Shown here: positions 1-5,920 of the stretch, piece by piece
How the letters are laid out: every line of letters starts with the position of its first letter
How positions within the stretch are numbered: the stretch's first letter is position 1
Assembly (NCBI GenBank): GCA_030045175.1
Contig: JASIBM010000600.1
Location: 1-13,268, forward strand
Origin: Streptosporangiaceae bacterium
GTDB lineage: Bacteria > Actinomycetota > Actinomycetes > Streptosporangiales > Streptosporangiaceae
Length of the DNA stretch: 13,268 nucleotides
Direction: 5' to 3'
The notes under the pieces: model-generated
What the model was told of the DNA's origin: nothing
Database searches by the model: none
What the model saw: the letters and a program-made list of their open reading frames with translations, nothing else
Translations under genes and position numbers: made by a program

Positions 1-530
1 GCTGGAGCGCGCCACACCCTGGCGTGCGGTGCTGGGCGCTCGATCATGTCCGCCTCAGGGCGCGGTGCCGCGCCGCGCCGCGCGAGCAAGCCCGCAAGCG
101 CGAACGCAGCCAGCAACGTGATCAGCAGCCAGCCGGGCGCCGGCATGCCGAGCATGCAAGCCAATGCCAGCCCGAGCGCGAGTAGCAGCAGGGCCAGCAC
201 CCGGCCGTCTAGGATGCCGTCCGGCCGCGGCAGCGCCGGTTCAGCGGCCTCGCCGGACCGGCCCTTCAGGCGGCAGGCGAGCACCCCTGACCCGGCCACC
301 AGGGCGATCGCTCCCAGCGCGACCGGGAGAGTGACGCCCGTGTCAAGGGCGCGCGCCAAGGCCAGCGCGATCGCCGGCACCGAGCCCATCGACACCGCTG
401 TTGAGTACGCCAGCCGCTCAGCAAGCCCGTCGCAGCGGCAGAGGAACGCGGCCCAGTACCAGCCGGGCAACACACCAGCGGCCAGCGCCCCGAGCAGGGC
501 GCGAACCAAGTCAAGCTCCACGCCGGTCAC
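1..530 (-). CDS. Multi-pass membrane protein, N-terminal part (runs off the left edge)
   Basis: Reading the minus strand from a GTG at 530 gives about 176 residues with no stop before the edge of the window. The sequence starts VTGVELDLVRALLG and alternates hydrophobic stretches with short charged loops. Membrane segments are predicted near residues 8-25, 38-55, 61-75, 104-122 and 124-140. The motif LPGWYW follows the first half of TM1, and a loop rich in charge and proline separates TM3 from TM4. The family is not recognised. The N-terminal layout (short start, PG in the first helix, ERLAYS loop) resembles large actinobacterial integral membrane proteins related to glycosyltransferases or polymerases, but that is only an impression. 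The start is uncertain: an in-frame TTG at 569 would add 13 codons, and neither start has a strong ribosome binding site. The plus-strand open frame over the same bases has the Ala/Ser/Arg-rich composition of an antisense shadow. Confidence 0.6.
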   Translation of the reverse strand, partial: MTGVELDLVRALLGALAAGVLPGWYWAAFLCRCDGLAERLAYSTAVSMGSVPAIALALARALDTGVTLPVALGAIALVAGSGVLACRLKGRSGEAAEPALPRPDGILDGRVLALLLLALGLALACMLGMPAPGWLLITLLAAFALAGLLARRGAAPRPEADMIERPAPHARVWRAP

Positions 531-923
531 CGCTGTCCGCCCCGCCAGAATCGTTACGATCTGAGCCAAGGGCCGAGTTGATGCAGATTCGTCCGAGAAC
601 GATACAGCATCGCGGTCCAGGCGGGCATCAGTCGGCTCGCGTCGGTTTGCCGGGCCACTAGCTGTTTGCATCGCTAGCGCAGGGTAAATCGCTCCAGCGC
701 GCTACCAGCGTTGGATCGAACGAGGTCACATAACTGACGCACTTACCGGCGGGTATCCCAGTGGGCTTGTAGTCAATGCTGTATCGTACGGCGCGTCACT
801 GGACTCAGGCGCATCCCGGACCCCAGTACTTGAGAAGGCTGTTGCTTGGTGAGTTCCTAGTGAGTTCCTAGCGGGTACTGTCAGTTAGCGTCCAAGCACG
901 TTCTGTCATTAGGAGCGGTTACT
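531..923. other. Intergenic region between divergent genes
   Basis: This 393-base stretch separates the minus-strand membrane protein from the plus-strand DUF397 gene, so it should hold promoters for both. I see no convincing coding frame, tRNA or paired -35/-10 hexamers. Its clearest structure is a tandem 11-bp repeat at 850-871, listed separately. A short inverted repeat CTAGC/GCTAG lies at 658-677. AGGAG at 911-915 is the ribosome binding site for the DUF397 gene. Confidence 0.5.
850..871. repeat. Tandem 11-bp direct repeat TGAGTTCCTAG x2
   Basis: Two perfect head-to-tail copies of TGAGTTCCTAG occupy 850-860 and 861-871. They lie about 53 bp upstream of the start of the first DUF397 gene. 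The 11-bp period is about one helical turn, which would suit a protein binding two copies on one DNA face. An operator role is an inference; no further exact copy was seen in the window. Confidence 0.6.
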
Positions 924-1103
924 ATGGATCTACGTTGGATCAAGAGTTCCCGGAGCTTCTCGAACGGTGATTGCGTCGAAGTGGCGGGTTTGCCCGACGG
1001 CGCCATCTGCGTGCGCGACAGCAAGGACTCCGATGGCCCGGTCCTCCGCTTTACCCCAGACGAATGGCGTACCTTCCTTGTGGAGGTGGTGCGCAACAAG
1101 TAA
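924..1103 (+). CDS. DUF397 domain protein, 59 aa
   Basis: The frame ATG 924 to TAA 1101-1103 encodes 59 residues. AGGAG (911-915) lies 8 nt before the ATG. The protein is essentially one DUF397 domain: W-I-K-S-S-R at residues 5-10, NGDCVEV at 14-20, VRDSK at 30-34, and a C-terminal LRFTPDEWRTF at 41-51. DUF397 proteins are small, very abundant actinobacterial proteins. They are usually encoded beside an XRE regulator with a DUF5753 domain, with which some form antagonist or toxin-antitoxin-like pairs. That regulator is here at 2133-3008, and a near-identical DUF397 paralogue lies on the other strand at 3292-3510. This copy is separated from the regulator by the TIR-like gene. Exact biochemical function is unknown for the family. 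Confidence 0.9.
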   Translation: MDLRWIKSSRSFSNGDCVEVAGLPDGAICVRDSKDSDGPVLRFTPDEWRTFLVEVVRNK

Positions 1104-1477
1104 CTTACGGTTCGCCTCGGAGATCATGCCCGCCCTCTGCCATGGCGTTACGCCAGAGTCGGTCGGTATCCATGGTCACCGCGCTAGCGGTCAGCCGTTG
1201 GATCGCGCACCAGACGGCTGGTCCATCCGCAAGTGCATTGAGGCCGCCCGCCGCTACCGCACCATACGGATGACAGATGCGGGCCGGGTCCTGCGTCATC
1301 CCCTACGACCCCATCCCATCCCCGACGACGTCCACCAGGCTCTCGTCCACGGTCGGCGCTGGGGGATCGGACAAGTGAACATGCACAGCTCATCCGTCGC
1401 CTGACAAGGCGACGGCCCTCTGCCGCTAACAGAGAGCCGTCATTTGCCCAGAGGCCCCCTGGAAGGAGGTCCGACCA
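1104..1477. other. Gap between DUF397 gene and TIR-like gene; possible decayed coding remnant
   Basis: No supported gene fills these 374 bases. One plus-strand frame stays open to a TGA at 1402-1404 and ends with a non-repetitive peptide containing IPDDVHQALVHGRRWGIG. Overlapping frames on both strands are open too, and none has a ribosome binding site or a recognisable family. It could be a gene remnant or chance. A hairpin (1412-1440) and the ribosome binding site AGGAGGT (1464-1470) of the next gene lie at its right end. Confidence 0.4.
1412..1440 (+). terminator. Hairpin upstream of the TIR-like gene, terminator or leader structure
   Basis: ACGGCCCTCTG (1412-1422) pairs with CAGAGAGCCGT (1430-1440) at 10 of 11 positions across the 7-nt loop CCGCTAA. 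The next bases are CATTTG, a weak T tract. It may terminate transcription coming from the DUF397 gene. It ends only 37 nt before the GTG of the next gene, so it could instead be a leader or attenuator hairpin if the promoter lies upstream. Confidence 0.45.
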
Positions 1478-2068
1478 GTGAGTTTAACGACTCGCGGCAT
1501 GCCGCGCGCCAAAACAACCTCAACGAGGCGGCGTCTTAGCACGCAAACGAGGACCAATCCGGCACCCGGCGACGCCTTCGCCGCCATGAACAATGAGTAC
1601 AGCCTCGTGGCAGACATCGCCACCCGGGTCATCCAGTTTCTCGGCTACCCGCTCCGGAACCTGGCAGACCAGCATACCCCGGTCGACGACAACCTAGTTT
1701 TCGTCATCTCCCCGTTCACACCGGATATGGACCCGGTATACCTGGCCATCGCCGCAGCATCTGCAGCAGTCGGCCTGCATGCCGAGCGTGTCAAGGACGT
1801 GCCCGGCGACTACCGGATCACCGACCTGATCCTGGCGATGATCCAGCGAGCTCGTCTCGTCGTCGTCGACCTCACCCACGAGCGGCCGAACGTCTACTTC
1901 GAACTCGGATACGCACGTGGCCTCGGCAAGACCGTCATCACCATCCAGCGCGTCGGCACCACCGCCCACTTCGATGTCCGCGACTGGACCTGCCTCGAAT
2001 ACATAGACTCCCGGCCGCTGGAAAGCGACCTGCTGGAGCGGCTCAAATTCGAACTCCAGGCATCCTGA
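1478..2068 (+). CDS. TIR-like / nucleoside 2-deoxyribosyltransferase-fold protein
   Basis: The GTG at 1478 has a strong AGGAGGT (1464-1470) 7 nt upstream and gives 196 residues. An internal ATG at 1586 (Met37) would remove a basic, Thr/Arg-rich tail. The core starts with the strand VFVISPF (74-80). A helix and AERVKD (102-107) follow. Then comes a block at 112-156 with ITDLI, the strand ARLVVVDLT (125-133), the Asn-x-Tyr-Phe-Glu motif (N138-E142), and ARGLGKTVITI. In the nucleoside-deoxyribosyltransferase/TIR-like fold, a D-x-T strand followed by PNVYFELG-like sequence carries the active-site Glu; here that is E142. A base-excising or NAD/nucleotide-cleaving effector activity is inferred from the fold, not shown. 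It is convergent with the DUF5753 regulator gene (64-bp gap). Codon 3 is TTA, rare in high-GC actinomycetes. Confidence 0.75.
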   Translation: MSLTTRGMPRAKTTSTRRRLSTQTRTNPAPGDAFAAMNNEYSLVADIATRVIQFLGYPLRNLADQHTPVDDNLVFVISPFTPDMDPVYLAIAAASAAVGLHAERVKDVPGDYRITDLILAMIQRARLVVVDLTHERPNVYFELGYARGLGKTVITIQRVGTTAHFDVRDWTCLEYIDSRPLESDLLERLKFELQAS

Positions 2069-2079
2069 GCCAGGCTCAG
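2065..2079. terminator. Palindrome over the TIR-like gene stop codon, possible weak terminator
   Basis: CTGAGCC (2065-2071) and GGCTCAG (2073-2079) are perfect inverted arms around one A, overlapping the TGA at 2066-2068. As RNA it would form only about a 5-bp stem with a 5-nt loop and has no T tract. It is the only symmetric element in the short gap between the two convergent genes. Confidence 0.25.
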
Positions 2080-2132
2080 CGCAGACTTACACGATCCCAC
2101 GCAAGTTAACAGGCCAGCGGATCGCGAGGCCA

Positions 2133-3008
2133 CTAACCTTGCCAGAGCGACTCGGCTGTCTCGAGTATGAGGCTCCGGGACGCGGCCGGTTCGAGTGACG
2201 CGTCGAGTAGTATCCGGAACCCGCGTCTGTACAGGTAGGTCTCGCGCTCGCCTTCGACGTAGAAGGTGGTACTCAGGCCCTCGTTGCTGACGACGTCGTG
2301 AAGTACGGCGTCGTCCTCTGGCCCGAAGCGGAATATCACAAATGGCGCCCCGAACAGGACGTGCCGGGCATTCAGCGGCAAAATCCGCAATGTCACGTTA
2401 GGTCGGTCGGCGCTCTGCGCCAGCCATCGGAGCTGGTCGTACATCACCGAGTCATCACCAACCCGGCGCCGCAGCACGGACTCATCCAGCACGACAATCA
2501 GCTCAAGCGGCGGCTCGCGGGCCAGCACTTGCTGGCGCCGCATCCGGAGCCTGACCCGCCGTTCTATCATGCTCGGCGCGATCGGCTCCACCTGATCATA
2601 AATACCGATGACGTGCCGCGCGTAGGCCTCTGTCTGCAACAGGCCAGTGACGACCTCGACGTGCCAGCTCGCCACCACCGTGGCCTCGTGCTCTAGCCCG
2701 ACGAACTGAAGGAACTCCGGCGATGCGACATCGGAGAACTCTTCCCACCAGCCTTTCTGGGCCGCGTCCCGCGCCAGCGCAAGCAACTGCGCCCGGCGCG
2801 GGCCGGTGACCTGGTAGTAGTTGAGTAGCTGCTCTACGTCCCGCAGCTTCAGGCCGCTCCTGGCCAGCTCGTACCTGCTGATCTTGGAATGCGACCAATT
2901 CAGCGCAGCAGCGACTACCTCACCGCTGTCCCCCCGGCTTTCCCTGATCTCGCGCAGCTCCGCCGCGAGGCGGCGGCGCCGGACCGTAGGACCTCCTGGC
3001 CTGGCCAT
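2133..3008 (-). CDS. XRE-family regulator with DUF5753 domain
   Basis: The start is the ATG at 3008, preceded on the minus strand by a purine-rich GGAGGGAGGA. A longer in-frame extension to 3167 has no such site and a non-family composition. The protein has 291 residues. Residues about 12-66 form the XRE helix-turn-helix: LREIRESRG, then SGEVVAAALNWSHSKISRYELARSGL split over the turn and recognition helix, then LLNYYQV. WWEEF (87-91) marks the linker. Residues about 105-285 match the DUF5753 pattern: VTGLLQTEAYAR (120-131), a basic RRVRLRMRRQQ (150-160), LDESVLRRRVG (174-184), and a C-terminal YLYRRGF. Such proteins are DNA-binding regulators that usually work with a DUF397 partner; one lies upstream on the same strand, 283 bp away. 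The conserved 28-bp box at 3085-3112 sits in its promoter region, suggesting autoregulation. Confidence 0.92.
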   Translation of the reverse strand: MARPGGPTVRRRRLAAELREIRESRGDSGEVVAAALNWSHSKISRYELARSGLKLRDVEQLLNYYQVTGPRRAQLLALARDAAQKGWWEEFSDVASPEFLQFVGLEHEATVVASWHVEVVTGLLQTEAYARHVIGIYDQVEPIAPSMIERRVRLRMRRQQVLAREPPLELIVVLDESVLRRRVGDDSVMYDQLRWLAQSADRPNVTLRILPLNARHVLFGAPFVIFRFGPEDDAVLHDVVSNEGLSTTFYVEGERETYLYRRGFRILLDASLEPAASRSLILETAESLWQG

Positions 3009-3084
3009 TGGCGTCCTCCCTCCCACAGGTGCCGCGCGAGCGGAACCAGTGTGACAGCAGTGGCGGGGCATTCGCCCGCTAATC

Positions 3085-3112
3085 GAGATTTTCACTGCAC
3101 ATCGCACTGAGA
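3085..3112. promoter_or_regulatory. 28-bp conserved box upstream of the DUF5753 regulator
   Basis: The plus-strand segment GAGATTTTCACTGCAC... (3085-3112) matches 4030-4057 at 24 of 28 positions without gaps. It lies 77-104 bp upstream of the regulator's ATG, in inverted orientation relative to that gene. Within it, TTTCACTGC and GCACTGAGA form an imperfect dyad, as expected for a dimer-binding operator. The rest of 3009-3291 holds the regulator's ribosome binding site and no other gene that I can support. Confidence 0.6.
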
Positions 3113-3291
3113 GGCAACGCATCCGCCCGATTCGCTCACGTGCGTAAGCGGCGCTGGAGGCAAGCACACCACCGCAGGCCCTGGTCGGATCCTGCTCCGG
3201 TCGGCCTGAACTGCCTCCTGTGACGCCGGAAAGCGCTAAGGCTGGCTGATGGTCACTTCCAACGTCGCCGCTGGCCCACGAGCATCCTGAA

Positions 3292-3510
3292 TTACCCGTT
3301 GCGCACTCCCGCGAGGAACGCGCACCATTCTTCTCGCGTGAAGCGGAGGATCGGACCCCCGGGATTCTTGCTGTCGCGCACGCCGATCGTCCCGTCGGGC
3401 AGATCTGTCACCTCGACGCAATCTCCGTTGGCGAAGCTACGGGAACTCTTGATCCAGCACGGATCTGAGCCTGCTTGTGCCGAGCGGCCTCTGAGAGCGG
3501 GTCTTGTCAC
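3292..3510 (-). CDS. DUF397 domain protein, 72 aa
   Basis: The GTG at 3510 is preceded on the minus strand by GGGAGG, 6 nt upstream. The TAA is at 3294-3292. After a 17-residue lead, the DUF397 domain runs to the C-terminus: CWIKSSRSFANGDCVEV (18-34), LPDGTIGVRDSK (37-48), LRFTREEWCAF (55-65). The core is very close to the other DUF397 protein in the window (924-1103) in both protein and DNA. The two genes lie in opposite orientation and flank the TIR-like and regulator genes. It precedes the DUF5753 regulator on the same strand with a 283-bp gap, so the two may or may not share a transcript. The common order in this family is regulator first, then DUF397; here it is reversed. Confidence 0.9.
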   Translation of the reverse strand: MTRPALRGRSAQAGSDPCWIKSSRSFANGDCVEVTDLPDGTIGVRDSKNPGGPILRFTREEWCAFLAGVRNG

Positions 3511-3751
3511 CCTTGACCTCCCTACTCGTGTGCCATTCCCTAGGGATATCGCTCAACCTGCGCCACGAGATAGACCCGACGAGCACGGCGGCCAGCTTGG
3601 GTGGCTCCGTGACCTGGTTGCCGAGCTGCTGGCCACGTGAACCCCCCAGGTGCGATGCGATGCGTCCCGTTCTCCCAGCGTCGGCGCCATCGAGCCGTGC
3701 GCGCCAGAAGCTACATCAGCGAAAAATTTTGGATATTCGGCTAACCTGAAG

Positions 3752-3785
3752 ATATGACAAACTTCTTAAGAAAGAAATGTCATCC
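3752..3785. promoter_or_regulatory. AT-rich imperfect inverted repeat, candidate operator/promoter
   Basis: ATGACA (3754-3759) and TGTCAT (3778-3783) are perfect inverted arms. Between them lies the 10-bp palindrome TTCTTAAGAA (3763-3772), offset by one base. On the minus strand TTGTCA could act as a -35 with AATATC 17 bp downstream, toward the DUF397 gene. On the plus strand TTGGAT and GATATG are 16 bp apart. Both promoter readings are guesses; the symmetry and AT-richness are direct observations. Confidence 0.4.
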
Positions 3786-3996
3786 TTCCCCTCCCGCGAA
3801 CGGCTGACGCACGCCTGTCGGGACAACTCCTGCGTCACATCCGCCTCGTAGGGCCGGACCCTTGACGGGCTGGGCAGATGGGTCTGCCGAGCGCTTCGGT
3901 GCTCATGTTGCCTGAGGACGGCAGCCGTGCTCAGGAACCCGCCAGCCTCGTGGCAGGGCAAGCCGGCCTTCGCTCTGGCAGCGCGTCATTCCCGAA

Positions 3997-4047
3997 ACGT
4001 TCACGTGAGGTTAACTTGAACGTCTTGATGAGATTCTCACTGAACGT
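3997..4047. promoter_or_regulatory. Three TGAACGT motifs upstream of the sigma-like gene
   Basis: ACGTTCA (3997-4003) and TGAACGT (4017-4023) form a perfect 7-bp inverted repeat with a 13-nt spacer. TGAACGT recurs at 4041-4047, exactly 24 bp after the second copy. The palindromes TCACGTGA (4001-4008) and GTTAAC (4010-4015) sit in the same stretch. The third copy is inside the 28-bp box. This is a candidate compound operator for the downstream operon. Confidence 0.5.
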
Positions 4048-4057
4048 CACACTGAGA
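4030..4057. promoter_or_regulatory. 28-bp conserved box upstream of the sigma-like gene operon
   Basis: GAGATTCTCACTGAAC... (4030-4057) matches the box at 3085-3112 at 24 of 28 positions. With a 1-nt gap, a further CAACG also matches. It lies 65-92 bp before the ATG at 4122, where a promoter or operator would be expected. The arms TCTCACTG and CACTGAGA give it partial dyad symmetry. Confidence 0.6.
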
Positions 4058-4092
4058 ACAACGTGGAACCTCCGGGCTCGCCAACGAAGACG

Positions 4093-4116
4093 AAGCGCAG
4101 GAGGAAGCGCAGGAGG
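4093..4116 (+). repeat. Tandem 12-bp repeat containing a duplicated Shine-Dalgarno
   Basis: AAGCGCAGGAGG is present twice head to tail (4093-4104, 4105-4116). The second copy supplies AGGAGG 5 nt before the ATG at 4122. The first copy puts an identical AGGAGG 12 nt further upstream, with no start codon at the usual distance. Confidence 0.75.
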
Positions 4117-4121
4117 CAGAG

Positions 4122-4844
4122 ATGCAGACACAAACCAGGACCGCCTCCGACTCTCGGCAACCCGCTGCTGGTCTGGCTTCATCCAGCAGCTCACTGGAGC
4201 TGAGCTTCGGCGATCGCGTCGCCGTCCTGTGCCAGGGTGCCGGCATGAGAGGCCTCGCCATTCGATACGCCCGCGACCACGACCTGGCCGAGGACGCGCT
4301 GCAGGAGACCTTCTACGCCGTCGCGAGGGTCAGCGACCCGTCCAGGATCGACGACCTGGCCAGGTACGTCCGCCGCGTCCTGCAGCGCAAGGTGGTGGAA
4401 CTGCTCGAGTCACCATGCGCACATCTGTCTGACGACCTTGACGCGCTGATCGCCGCGTCGTCCGGCGGCGTGCGCCGCCCGAACACCAAGCGCCCGGTCG
4501 TCATGGGCTCTCCCGTGCAGGACCTAGCGGTGCGCCGGGCGCAAGCGAAAGCATGGATCGGGCGCCTGAGCCGGCTGAGCAAGACCTCGGTGCCAAGGCG
4601 TTCCGCGGACCCGGAGCGCTACCAGCGTGTCATCGCAACGGTCGCCCGGCGGGTCCTGCCCGCGATGCTCGAAGGAGAAGTCAGCTCGGCGGACCTAGAC
4701 CACTTCCTGATCGCCGCGTACCCGGAGTGGTTCGCGTCCAGGCAGTCCAGCACTTCGACCCGCGATCAGCGGCTGTGCCGGGGACGACGCGAGGTATCCG
4801 GCCTATTGGAGTCCGTTGTCAGCAGGGACGAACTCCTGGCGTAG
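4122..4844 (+). CDS. Sigma-70 region 2-like protein without a recognisable region 4
   Basis: The ATG at 4122 follows AGGAGG by 5 nt and opens a 240-residue frame. After a Ser-rich tail (1-27), residues about 37-95 resemble region 2 of ECF-type sigma factors: ALAIRYARDH-like helix (45-53), the signature AEDALQETFYAVAR (57-69), and a helix ending YVRRVLQRKVVELL (82-95). The C-terminal half lacks the usual region 4 helix-turn-helix. Instead it has a basic linker (about 117-127) and helices around VARRVLPAMLEGEVSSADLDHFL (split at 174-196), with PEWF at 201-204. It leads a run of five same-strand genes. It could be an unusual ECF-like sigma factor, or a sigma-derived adaptor that no longer directs transcription. 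It resembles sigma-like genes seen near actinobacterial conflict systems, but that link is inference. Confidence 0.7.
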   Translation: MQTQTRTASDSRQPAAGLASSSSSLELSFGDRVAVLCQGAGMRGLAIRYARDHDLAEDALQETFYAVARVSDPSRIDDLARYVRRVLQRKVVELLESPCAHLSDDLDALIAASSGGVRRPNTKRPVVMGSPVQDLAVRRAQAKAWIGRLSRLSKTSVPRRSADPERYQRVIATVARRVLPAMLEGEVSSADLDHFLIAAYPEWFASRQSSTSTRDQRLCRGRREVSGLLESVVSRDELLA

Positions 4845-4965
4845 CTGCCGTGCACCTGTTCATCGCCTAGCGCGAAAAGGAGAAATCAGGCACTTACCGA
4901 AGCTGGTGTCAGGTTCGCTGCATGAGTGGCTCATTACCCCGGAGACTTCGATCTAGGAGGCGAAT

Positions 4966-5820
4966 ATGGTCAGCACGGCGCTTGCCGGCCCGGACGGGGC
5001 GGCGGCAAGGCTCGCCGAGCGGTCTGTGGACTCGCAAGCCAATGCCGCGCTCTCAGCGTGGCTCCGTGATTATCCACCAGCAGCCAGAGAGCTTGAGGAA
5101 GCCATGCGGGCGCGAATCCACCACAGGGAACTCGACGAGCGGGCGCAAGCCGCGCGGGCGTGCGCAGCCGACGCGGAGCGCCGGTCAGCCAGCGAAACCG
5201 TCAAACTGGACCCGGGAGGGCAACGCGTTATCCACCCGGTCGCCGGGAGCGTGCTCGTGGCGGCTCTCGTCGTGCTCAACGCCTGGCTGCTGTACTGGGG
5301 GGCGCAGGCATTCGGCCTGAGCCTGGCTGGCAGGTGGCTGGTGACGGGCATCTTGCTGGCAGCTTCCACGGCAGTGATTGCCGCGCTCGAGGCGAGCGGG
5401 GAGCACCGGCGACGCCGCCTCATGCTGGGGGCAGGCGTGGTCATCGCTGGCCTGGCGCTGGTGGCATTGCGCACCGGCTTCCGTATCGCGACGGGCGGGG
5501 TGGTCGATGCTCTCTTGCGGTCCGTGATATTCACCTCGATCTCGGCCTGCCTGATCTTGTCCGGCTCGATGGTCCTGAGCCGTACCTGCCTGCCGCGCAT
5601 GGCACGTGCGCAAGCGGCTGCCCGGCGGAGCCGCCGGGACGCCTACGCCAGGCACGCCGCCAGCGCTGCTGCCGCGGAGCGAATGCAACGCCATCTCGGC
5701 GCCCTGAGGCAACTGCTTATCCCGTGGGCGCTAAGCGCGGCAGCCCCGGCCAGCGTCGACCACGTCAACTGGACCACAGCCCTCAATCGCGCAGTCAGAG
5801 GGTTGCTCGCAGAGCTCTGA
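4966..5820 (+). CDS. Four-TM membrane protein with cytoplasmic helical ends
   Basis: AGGAGG (4955-4960) is 5 nt upstream of the ATG at 4966; the product has 284 residues. Residues 1-88 are soluble and helical, rich in Ala, Arg and Glu (LRDYPPAARELEEAMRAR near 33-50). Four membrane segments follow at about 92-112, 122-142, 152-170 and 186-206, with basic residues between TM2 and TM3 (EHRRRR, 146-151). A basic, Ala-rich C-terminal helix (about 211-260) ends the protein. Positive-inside reasoning puts both ends in the cytoplasm. No family is recognised. It lies 121 bp after the sigma-like gene and shares its overall plan with the protein at 7362-8333. It may anchor or sense at the membrane for the same system; anti-sigma activity is possible but no zinc-binding or anti-sigma motif is seen. 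Confidence 0.8.
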   Translation: MVSTALAGPDGAAARLAERSVDSQANAALSAWLRDYPPAARELEEAMRARIHHRELDERAQAARACAADAERRSASETVKLDPGGQRVIHPVAGSVLVAALVVLNAWLLYWGAQAFGLSLAGRWLVTGILLAASTAVIAALEASGEHRRRRLMLGAGVVIAGLALVALRTGFRIATGGVVDALLRSVIFTSISACLILSGSMVLSRTCLPRMARAQAAARRSRRDAYARHAASAAAAERMQRHLGALRQLLIPWALSAAAPASVDHVNWTTALNRAVRGLLAEL

Positions 5821-5830
5821 CCGCTCGGGC

Positions 5831-5869
5831 CACCCGCCGGGCTGGCGATGGGCTGTGGCCCAGCGGGTG
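5831..5869 (+). terminator. Strong intercistronic hairpin inside the five-gene run
   Basis: CACCCGCCGGGC (5831-5842) pairs with GCCCAGCGGGTG (5858-5869) at 11 of 12 positions around a 15-nt loop, starting 10 nt after the stop of the upstream gene. No T tract follows. It could be a partial terminator that lowers downstream expression or an mRNA-stabilising hairpin. The next ribosome binding site (GGGAGGGG, from 5908) is free of it. Confidence 0.4.
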
Positions 5870-5920
5870 ACCATTGGCTCTCGCCCATCCGGGTCCTGAT
5901 GTAGGCAGGGAGGGGCTCCC

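Larger units (their letters stand above)
3511..4121. other. Large regulatory intergenic region between divergent DUF397 and sigma-like genes
   Basis: These 611 bases separate the minus-strand DUF397 gene from the plus-strand five-gene cluster and should hold both promoters. The segment 3719-3785 is strikingly AT-rich for this DNA and holds an inverted repeat. The segment 3997-4064 holds three TGAACGT motifs and the 28-bp box. The segment 4093-4116 is a tandem duplication containing the ribosome binding site. Open frames crossing the region (for example plus 3878-4432) run out of frame into the sigma-like gene and have shadow composition. Confidence 0.6.

Noticed and set aside
46..564. Plus-strand open frame of 172 codons at the left edge
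   Set aside because: Its Ala/Ser/Pro/Arg-rich composition is that of an antisense shadow. The minus strand over the same bases encodes a well-formed multi-pass membrane protein.
720..830. Possible tRNA-like fold in the first intergenic region
   Set aside because: No TTC-type T-loop, acceptor stem pairing or anticodon arm could be assembled.
1130..1404. Possible small gene ending at the TGA 1402-1404
   Set aside because: No ribosome binding site, no recognisable family and open frames on several strands; recorded only as a possible remnant.
3009..3167. N-terminal extension of the DUF5753 regulator to 3167
   Set aside because: The extension has no ribosome binding site and no family-like sequence, and it would run through the conserved 28-bp box. 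The ATG at 3008 has GGAGGGAGGA directly upstream.
3878..4432. Plus-strand open frame overlapping the start of the sigma-like gene
   Set aside because: It runs out of frame into the sigma-like gene and becomes Arg/Pro-rich. The sigma-like frame has the better ribosome binding site and a family signature.
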